Assembly: GCA_029054485.1 (NCBI GenBank)
Contig: JAIDFD010000004.1
Coordinates: forward strand, 1-5,935
Direction of reading: 5' to 3'
Length of the DNA: 5,935 bases
Source: Clostridia bacterium
GTDB lineage: Bacteria > Bacillota > Clostridia > Christensenellales > Borkfalkiaceae
Part shown: piece after piece, positions 1-4,435 of the stretch
How the letters are laid out: the number at the start of each line of letters is the position of its first letter
Numbering within the stretch: the first letter of the stretch is position 1
Program-made: the position numbers and the translations under genes
Notes under the pieces: generated by a model
Told to the model about the DNA's origin: nothing
Seen by the model: the letters and a program-made list of their open reading frames with translations, nothing else
Database searches by the model: none

Positions 1-1257
1 TTTGACCTCTTCGGGAATATCCTGCTCGTCCTTTTTGGCGACCCATTTAAGGTACTCGTCCGCGTCCTTTTTGAAAAAGCCCAAAAGCGAATAGGTCTTT
101 TTTATCTGGTAGACCTCTTCTGCGCAGGAAGAGTCGCCCTTTTCGCACTTAGCCGAAATGCCTTTGAAAAGTCCGAAAAGCCGCGACAGCGCAAGCGCGG
201 TGTTGAAGTCATCGGACATATCCCTGTCAAAGTCCTCGTCTATGCGCTTGCAACCCTTGCCGCCCCTGCCGAATTTGTCCTCAACCTTTTTAATAATGTT
301 GTAAAAGGAAGTTATGTGCTTTTCGGCTTCATCGAAAATGCCGTCCGTCAGATTTATGTCGGCGCGGTAATTGAATTGCAAAAGGGCAAATTTAACCGCT
401 TCGTTGGAGTATTTTTCTAAGAGGTCTTGCAAAAGAATACTGTTGCCGAGGCTCTTTGACATCTTTTGTCCGTTTACCTTGATAAGACCGTTGTGAGTCC
501 AGTACTTTGCAAACTGCTTGCCTGTAAGACTTTCACTCTGCGCGATTTCGTTTTCATGGTGGGGAAAGACCAAATCCCTTCCGCCGCCGTGAATATCTAT
601 TTGGTCGCCGAACGCCGCGCGTGTCATTGCCGAACACTCTATGTGCCAGCCCGGTCTGCCCTTGCCCCAAGGGGAATCCCAACAGATTTCACCCTCCTTC
701 GCCGCCTTCCAAAGCGCGAAGTCGGCGGGGTTTTTCTTCTCTTCGCCGTTCTCTATTCTAACGCCGTCCAGCATATCTTCAACCGACCTGCCGCTAAGAC
801 AGCCGTAACGCTTGAACGTGGTCACGTCGAAATAGACGTCTCCGCAGGGCGCGGGATAGGCGTGTCCGCTTTCGATAAGCTTTTTGATAAAACCGATTAC
901 GTTTCCGATATTCTCTGTAGCTTTCAGCCAGAGGTCGGGCTCGCCTATATCCATCTCGTCCATAACCGCATCGATCTTTTTTATCATCTGCGCGGCATAC
1001 CTGTCCGCGGGTATTCCCGTTTCCTTGGATTTGGCGATAATTTTATCGTCCACGTCCGTGTAATTTCTTGCGTAGGACACCTTGTAGCCCTGCTTTTGCA
1101 GGAACTTGCGCATAATATCGTAAATAAGCGCCTGATAGCCGTGACCTATGTGCGCCTCGCCCGAAACGGTTATGCCGCAGGCGTACATCTTAACCTTGCC
1201 CTCTTCAATGGGCGCGAACTCTTCTTTCGTTCTTGTAAGCGTATTATAAATTTTCAA
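1..1257 (-). CDS. cysS: Cysteinyl-tRNA synthetase, partial (C-terminus beyond window)
   Basis: Class I aminoacyl-tRNA synthetase, which charges tRNA-Cys with cysteine in the cytoplasm using ATP. The frame is open for 419 codons to the window edge; the family is usually about 460-480 residues, so only the C-terminal anticodon-binding end is missing. Seen in the translation: the HIGH motif at residues 36-39, KMSKS at 265-269, and the four zinc ligands expected from the E. coli enzyme (C27, C208 in WHIEC, H233 and E237 in HHENE). The conserved stretches YARNYTDVDDKII and IHGGGRDLVFPHHENEIAQS are also present. The start is TTG at 1257-1255: it gives the typical N-terminus MKIYNTLTR, has GGAGG at 1266-1270 with an 8-base spacer, and directly abuts the cysE stop. 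The next in-frame ATG is residue 24, too late. The residue after HIGHG is Tyr where Arg is usual. It is co-transcribed with cysE. Confidence 0.97.
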   Translation of the reverse strand, partial: MKIYNTLTRTKEEFAPIEEGKVKMYACGITVSGEAHIGHGYQALIYDIMRKFLQKQGYKVSYARNYTDVDDKIIAKSKETGIPADRYAAQMIKKIDAVMDEMDIGEPDLWLKATENIGNVIGFIKKLIESGHAYPAPCGDVYFDVTTFKRYGCLSGRSVEDMLDGVRIENGEEKKNPADFALWKAAKEGEICWDSPWGKGRPGWHIECSAMTRAAFGDQIDIHGGGRDLVFPHHENEIAQSESLTGKQFAKYWTHNGLIKVNGQKMSKSLGNSILLQDLLEKYSNEAVKFALLQFNYRADINLTDGIFDEAEKHITSFYNIIKKVEDKFGRGGKGCKRIDEDFDRDMSDDFNTALALSRLFGLFKGISAKCEKGDSSCAEEVYQIKKTYSLLGFFKKDADEYLKWVAKKDEQDIPEEVK

Positions 1258-1797
1258 TTATTCTGCCTCCGGCTTTCTGCCGTTGATTTTTACTATTTTT
1301 GCGGGAACCCCGACCGCCGTAGCGTTAGGGGGAATATCTGTAAGCACAACCGCGCCCGCTCCTATTTTGGCGTAGTCGCCGATATTTACCCTTCCCAAAA
1401 TTTTCGCGCCTGCGGAAATAACGCAGTGCCTGCCCACAGTCGGGTGGCGCTTTCCGCTCTCTTTGCCCGTGCCGCCCAAGGTCACGCCCTGATACAGCAC
1501 AGTGCCTTCGCCCACTTCCGCAGTTTCGCCTATCACCACTCCCGCGCCGTGGTCAATGAACACTCCCGCCGCGATTTTTGCCGCGGGGTGGATTTCTATT
1601 CCGGTGAAGAACTTTGCCGTCTGCGAAATTATGCGGGCTATAAGTTTTAAGCGGATTTTAAGGAATGCCTGTGCGAACCTGTGCGCGATAAGCGCGTGCA
1701 CGCCCGAATAGGTCAAAAGTATTTCAAATTTATTCCGCGCGGCAGGATCGTTTAGTTTCGCCGCGTTCAAATCCGCGCGCAGCCTTGAGAAAAACAT
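1258..1797 (-). CDS. cysE: Serine O-acetyltransferase
   Basis: Transfers acetyl from acetyl-CoA to L-serine, giving O-acetylserine, the direct precursor of cysteine. The 179-residue protein is of the short Bacillota type, like B. subtilis CysE but with a shorter C-terminal tail. A helical N-terminal part (about 1-65) is followed by hexapeptide repeats of a left-handed beta helix (about 66-165). The active-site region is recognisable: GIEIHPAAKI with E68 where E. coli has Asp143, catalytic H83 in IDHGAGVVIGET, GVTLGGTGKESGKRHP with H118 matching E. coli His193, then AKIGAGAVVL and GVPAKIV. E68 is shared with B. subtilis CysE and is not a defect. The ATG at 1797 gives MFFSRLRADL, matching the family start; its Shine-Dalgarno match (AGGGTG, 1811-1816) is 13 bases away, further than normal. 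It is the first gene of an operon with cysS, which begins at the very next base. Confidence 0.96.
   Translation of the reverse strand: MFFSRLRADLNAAKLNDPAARNKFEILLTYSGVHALIAHRFAQAFLKIRLKLIARIISQTAKFFTGIEIHPAAKIAAGVFIDHGAGVVIGETAEVGEGTVLYQGVTLGGTGKESGKRHPTVGRHCVISAGAKILGRVNIGDYAKIGAGAVVLTDIPPNATAVGVPAKIVKINGRKPEAE
1266..1270 (-). promoter_or_regulatory. Ribosome binding site deciding the TTG start of cysS
   Basis: GGAGG lies inside the last codons of cysE, 8 bases before the TTG at 1257. It supports TTG as the true cysS start and means that ribosomes finishing cysE pass directly over the cysS initiation site. Confidence 0.85.
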
Positions 1798-1812
1798 TTT
1801 AAAAAATTACAC

Positions 1813-1832
1813 CCTTACAATATATGTAAAGG
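1813..1832 (-). promoter_or_regulatory. Small hairpin covering the cysE Shine-Dalgarno region
   Basis: In the cysE leader RNA, TTACA pairs with TGTAA across a TATAT loop. After a one-base bulge, CC pairs with the GG of the AAGGGTG element, the only Shine-Dalgarno-like sequence before cysE. The stem is short and AT-rich, so it may only weakly limit ribosome access. The function is inferred from position. Confidence 0.35.
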
Positions 1833-1875
1833 CGTAGTGCCGCTGTTAAAAAGCTGTTTACGTCGGATTTTCTTA

Positions 1876-1904
1876 ATTATATATTAATCTTTTTGTAATT
1901 GCAA
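1876..1904 (-). promoter_or_regulatory. Sigma-A promoter of the cysE-cysS operon
   Basis: TTGCAA at 1899-1904 (-35) and a perfect TATAAT at 1876-1881 (-10), read on the minus strand, are separated by 17 bases. Transcription should start near 1869, giving a leader of about 70 bases before the cysE ATG. That is too short for a T-box riboswitch, which often controls such operons in Bacillota. Confidence 0.8.
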
Positions 1905-1914
1905 GCAATTTGCT
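1904..1914. promoter_or_regulatory. Palindrome AGCAA-N-TTGCT abutting the cysE -35
   Basis: A perfect dyad with 5-base arms and a single central base overlaps the upstream edge of the cysE -35 hexamer. It contains ATTTGC (1908-1913), which recurs in the dyad at 1948-1966. The position fits an activator or repressor site for cysE; the binding protein is unknown. Confidence 0.4.
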
Positions 1915-1947
1915 ATCGCTTGGGTTTCCCTTTTTATCGGGGTGAAA

Positions 1948-1966
1948 ATTTGCGATGACGGCAAAT
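1948..1966. promoter_or_regulatory. Dyad ATTTGC-N7-GCAAAT upstream of cysE
   Basis: Perfect 6-base arms (1948-1953 and 1961-1966) surround a 7-base centre. The core TGC-N7-GCA contains a T-N11-A arrangement of the type bound by LysR-family regulators, which often control cysteine genes. It lies roughly 80-97 bases upstream of the predicted cysE transcription start, a plausible activator position. Assignment to a LysR protein is inference. Confidence 0.4.
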
Positions 1967-1968
1967 GT

Positions 1969-2007
1969 AATTTTTTAACAAATACAGGATTGTTTTGTTA
2001 AAAAATT
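1969..2007. repeat. Perfect 14-base inverted repeat, candidate operator
   Basis: The left arm AATTTTTTAACAAA (1969-1982) and its exact complement TTTGTTAAAAAATT (1994-2007) are separated by an 11-base centre. It ends 12 bases upstream of the -35 of the DeoR-type regulator gene. The stem is AT-rich with no GC core, so it is unlikely to be an intrinsic terminator. An operator for autoregulation by the adjacent repressor is the simplest reading, but a role at the divergent cysE promoter is also possible. Confidence 0.6.
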
Positions 2008-2018
2008 TCTTCAATTTC

Positions 2019-2047
2019 TTGACAAAAAGGCGATATTATGTTACAAT
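2019..2047 (+). promoter_or_regulatory. Sigma-A promoter of the DeoR-family gene
   Basis: A consensus TTGACA at 2019-2024 is followed after 17 bases by TACAAT at 2042-2047. The predicted start near 2054 leaves a leader of about 40 bases ending in a strong Shine-Dalgarno sequence, AAAGGAG (2081-2087), 6 bases before the ATG. Confidence 0.85.
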
Positions 2048-2065
2048 TTGTCCAGCATCTAAAAA

Positions 2066-2080
2066 GTGATAAAAATTCAC
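2066..2080 (+). promoter_or_regulatory. Weak dyad GTGA-N7-TCAC in the regulator leader
   Basis: Four-base arms lie between the predicted transcription start and the Shine-Dalgarno sequence, where a bound repressor would block transcription. The arms are short enough to arise by chance. Confidence 0.25.
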
Positions 2081-2093
2081 AAAGGAGACTAAG

Positions 2094-2852
2094 ATGAAAC
2101 GTGAACGCATTGAGGAAATCGCAGAAATTCTTGACAGACGCGGTAAAATGACGCTGGAACAGCTTGAAGAAGTTTTCCCCAACGTATCCCAGATGACGTT
2201 GAGGCGCGACCTTTTTCAGCTTGAAGAGGACGGGCGTATAATCCGTATCCGCGGCGGCGCAATGTCCGTTAAGGAAGTCCAGAAAGTTTCCGGCGAGGAA
2301 TACACGAAAAAGACCACTATAAATACGGACGCGAAAATTGTAATCGCGCAGAAAGCCGCAGGGCTTATCGATGAAAACTCTAGCATTTTCATCGACGGCG
2401 GAACCACCGCTATGTACCTTTCAAAGGAAATGCCCGATTTGAAGTGCAACATCTTTACCAACGGCATTGCGGTTGCAATGGAGCTTGCACAGAAAAAGAA
2501 CGTTAATATTACCGTAGTCGGCGGTCAGCTTATGAGGGAAAATCTTTCCACCTCTTCACCCGCGGCAAAGGAATATTTCGATTTGACCAATTTTGAAATT
2601 GCGATTGTTTCAGCTACGGCTTTTACGCCAGAAAACGGATTTTCGTGCAACAGCCAGATTGAAAGCGACCTTTTAAAGAGCGTATTCAAAAAGGCAAGAC
2701 ACGTTTATATGATGCTTGACAGCTCTAAGATAGGCAAAATCAACCCCTACACATTTGCCAAGCTTGAAGATATAGACGTGCTTATAACAGACGACAATTT
2801 CCCCAAGGAATACAAAGCCCTGTTCGAGGCGGAAAACATCGTTGTAATGTAA
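2094..2852 (+). CDS. DeoR-family transcriptional regulator
   Basis: A 252-residue protein of full family length. The N-terminal winged helix-turn-helix (about 5-57) carries the DeoR signature: VSQMTLRRDL in the recognition helix at 31-40, then LEEDGRIIRIRGGA at 43-56. The C-terminal DeoRC sensor domain (about 75-235) shows the phosphosugar-isomerase-like landmarks DGGTT (101-105), TNG (122-124), VVGGQL (141-146) and LDSSKIGK (208-215). Such proteins usually repress sugar or sugar-phosphate genes and are released by a phosphorylated sugar. The segment at 153-176 (TSSPAAKEYF ... SATAF) departs from the usual FxGxxA and FLGANG motifs, so the ligand may be unusual. It starts at ATG 2094 after AAAGGAG, has its own promoter and terminator, and no carbohydrate genes adjoin it. 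The target is unknown; autoregulation is likely but inferred. Confidence 0.93.
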   Translation: MKRERIEEIAEILDRRGKMTLEQLEEVFPNVSQMTLRRDLFQLEEDGRIIRIRGGAMSVKEVQKVSGEEYTKKTTINTDAKIVIAQKAAGLIDENSSIFIDGGTTAMYLSKEMPDLKCNIFTNGIAVAMELAQKKNVNITVVGGQLMRENLSTSSPAAKEYFDLTNFEIAIVSATAFTPENGFSCNSQIESDLLKSVFKKARHVYMMLDSSKIGKINPYTFAKLEDIDVLITDDNFPKEYKALFEAENIVVM

Positions 2853-2863
2853 CTTAAAATTTT

Positions 2864-2907
2864 AAAGCCTCCGCGCTTTCCGGCGCGGAGGCTTTTTCTT
2901 TTTTTAT
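2864..2907 (+). terminator. Strong intrinsic terminator after the DeoR-family gene
   Basis: A perfect 13-base stem (AAAGCCTCCGCGC at 2864-2876 with its complement at 2883-2895) has a 6-base loop and runs into a T-rich tract to about 2907. It sits 11 bases after the stop codon, between convergent genes. On the minus strand the stem is followed by an AT-rich but interrupted T tract, so it may also stop the opposing transcript, less efficiently. Confidence 0.92.
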
Positions 2908-2916
2908 ATGCCGTTT

Positions 2917-3123
2917 TCAGTCGCTCCAACGGTGTTTGTTCAAGGTTCTGTCCTTAATATCATCGTAAAACTCGAAATATTTTTCGCGCACCTCTTCCAC
3001 CGTCATATTATCGTCCAAGAGACCCAAAAGGCCGTCCAGCTCTTCGGGCGTAAAGTCCGAAAGGCAGAACTCGCCATCGAACGCCTGCGCCAATTTCATT
3101 AAATCCCAACCCGTTGCTTTCAT
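2917..3123 (-). CDS. Small acidic protein of unknown function
   Basis: A 68-residue protein, not recognised. It has no signal peptide or membrane segment and is presumably cytoplasmic. It is strongly acidic (17 Asp/Glu against 8 Lys/Arg). The central part, FTPEELDGLLGLLDDN at 24-39 followed by TVEEVREKYFEFYDDI at 41-56, reads as two amphipathic helices, suggesting a small helical domain or a binding partner. The ATG at 3123 lies 7 bases after the stop of the upstream lipoprotein gene, so the two are co-transcribed and probably translationally coupled; only a weak GAAG-type Shine-Dalgarno sequence is visible, inside the end of that gene. The plus strand here is also open, but without a promoter or ribosome site. 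The tight spacing and biased composition support a real gene. Function is unknown. Confidence 0.7.
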   Translation of the reverse strand: MKATGWDLMKLAQAFDGEFCLSDFTPEELDGLLGLLDDNMTVEEVREKYFEFYDDIKDRTLNKHRWSD

Positions 3124-3130
3124 ATAACAC

Positions 3131-4327
3131 TTAATCTTCTAACCTTTTGGCTTCGTCCAGCATCTTAAGATTCGTTGTCATATCGCAATCTCTGTCGGAA
3201 TAACTATAACGGTAAAACGTTGTAGAATTCGCCGAACCGCTGAACCCCTGAATTTTGCCCGACCATCTTTCTGCAATGAGATAGGAATGAAACAGTCCGT
3301 TTGGCCAAAGCCTGTAAATTAATCTGAAGCCCGTGTCCTCGCCTATTCCCGTAGCATCGTCGTCGTTTTCACCGGCAACCCAATGGCAGTTGCTTGAGTC
3401 GTTTGACTGGCGCAACATTTTAAGCGAAGAATTGTCCTTATTCGCCACTTCCGTGTCAATAGTAAGCATTACGTTTATAATGCCGTTATCCTCATCCTCG
3501 CTTATAGAGGCATACTTGATAATATTTTCCGCAAGGATATTAATATTTCCGCGGATAGTAGTCGTATCCTGACCCTTAATTTCCAAGCCCGCGTTTGCGA
3601 TTATATCTTCCTCAATATCTTCGGGTGCAATGGGTACGCGCTTTTGTATTTTCAGCTCGTGCGTGCCCCAGTCTCCCTTGCTTGTGTCGGTTTTCCAGGT
3701 ACATTCCAAAAGCGTCAAATCAAGGGTTTCGTTTTGTCTGCCGTATTTTATATTACTGCCGGAAAAGCGGTACAAAAGGTCAGTCTGGTCGGTAAATCTC
3801 AAACTCGCCGTTTCAAACAAATTTTTAAACGTTGCTATAAAACCTTCCGCTTCATCTACTTTTTTAAGCGAATAATGGTAACGGTAACCGCAGGATTTCT
3901 CGGTTTCGTTGACCCGTAGATAATACTCCTGTCTGTACGCCGTACCGGAACCGTTTGAGCCGAGGTTGGTATCAGCTTTCATATTACTGAAAAAGACGTA
4001 CTGGTCCAACGTTCTTTCGTTATAGCATGCGTAAGCAAACAGTTTTGCGGCGGCAATTTTTCCAGCGGTCTGCACTTCTGCGTCATCGTAATTTACATCG
4101 CCGAATTCATCGAGGTGCATGTTTGCAACCGCTTTATAATCGTCAAGCACTTGCTTTGACTGCTCTTCGTAATACGCTTCCTGTGTGGGTGCAAGGTCTA
4201 CGTCCTGCATTATTTCGCCCATATCAACGTTGACGCGTTTTCCGCAACCGTTACAGCCCGCAAGCAGAACGCTTGCCGCGATTACCGGAACAGCAATTAA
4301 TGCAAGCGGTTTAATAAATTTTTTCAT
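3131..4327 (-). CDS. Predicted lipoprotein of unknown function
   Basis: A 398-residue exported protein. The signal peptide has a basic start (MKKFIK), a hydrophobic core (7-21) and a clear lipobox LAGC ending at C25, so it should be lipid-anchored on the outer face of the cytoplasmic membrane. The mature part begins CNGCGK and has no domain that I recognise. Residues 34-115 look mostly helical and acidic. From about 130 the sequence is rich in Tyr, Phe, Trp, Ser and Thr with alternating patterns (GYRYHYS at 147-153, STTFYRYSYSD at 368-378), suggesting beta structure. No catalytic motif is apparent. The ATG at 4327 has AGGGA (4334-4338) 6 bases upstream, and a good promoter precedes it. It follows the serpin gene in the same direction and is followed 7 bases later by the 68-residue gene. 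A role linked to the serpin is only a contextual guess. Confidence 0.88.
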   Translation of the reverse strand: MKKFIKPLALIAVPVIAASVLLAGCNGCGKRVNVDMGEIMQDVDLAPTQEAYYEEQSKQVLDDYKAVANMHLDEFGDVNYDDAEVQTAGKIAAAKLFAYACYNERTLDQYVFFSNMKADTNLGSNGSGTAYRQEYYLRVNETEKSCGYRYHYSLKKVDEAEGFIATFKNLFETASLRFTDQTDLLYRFSGSNIKYGRQNETLDLTLLECTWKTDTSKGDWGTHELKIQKRVPIAPEDIEEDIIANAGLEIKGQDTTTIRGNINILAENIIKYASISEDEDNGIINVMLTIDTEVANKDNSSLKMLRQSNDSSNCHWVAGENDDDATGIGEDTGFRLIYRLWPNGLFHSYLIAERWSGKIQGFSGSANSTTFYRYSYSDRDCDMTTNLKMLDEAKRLED

Positions 4328-4359
4328 CGTTTATCCCTGTAAATACTTATATGGCTTTG

Positions 4360-4388
4360 ATTATACCATGTTTATTGTCATTAATCAA
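4360..4388 (-). promoter_or_regulatory. Extended -10 promoter of the unknown lipoprotein gene
   Basis: Read on the minus strand, TTGATT (4383-4388) and TATAAT (4360-4365) are 17 bases apart, with TGG directly before the -10 (extended -10). The start is predicted near 4353, giving a leader of about 26 bases. Confidence 0.8.
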
Positions 4389-4435
4389 GGGAATTTAACC
4401 ATAATATGACAAAAAGTAATAAATATTTATGACAA
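4375..4435. repeat. Three ATGACAA copies between serpin and lipoprotein genes
   Basis: ATGACAA occurs at 4406-4412 and 4429-4435 on the plus strand and inverted as TTGTCAT at 4375-4381, within the spacer of the lipoprotein promoter. An AT-only 12-base palindrome, ATAAATATTTAT (4419-4430), overlaps the last copy. This could be an operator cluster, but in such AT-rich DNA chance is a real alternative. No intrinsic terminator for the serpin gene was found here. Confidence 0.35.

Noticed and set aside
466..1650. 394-codon open frame on the plus strand
   Set aside because: It lies antisense to cysS and cysE, both firmly identified, has no ribosome site, and its translation resembles no protein. 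It is a shadow of GC-biased codon use.
1922..1935. GGGTTTCCC followed by TTTTT as a terminator
   Set aside because: The stem is only three base pairs with a three-base loop, and no gene ends here on the plus strand.
1798..2093. T-box or other known riboswitch between cysE and the regulator gene
   Set aside because: The transcribed parts of both leaders are only about 40-70 bases and no T-box sequence or large conserved fold is visible.
2908..3102. Plus-strand 64-codon frame opposite the 68-residue gene
   Set aside because: It begins right inside the terminator region without a promoter or Shine-Dalgarno sequence. The minus-strand gene has operon context and a coherent acidic composition.
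4328..4435. Intrinsic terminator after the serpin gene
   Set aside because: Only AT-rich symmetric sequence is present, with no GC stem and T tract on the minus strand.
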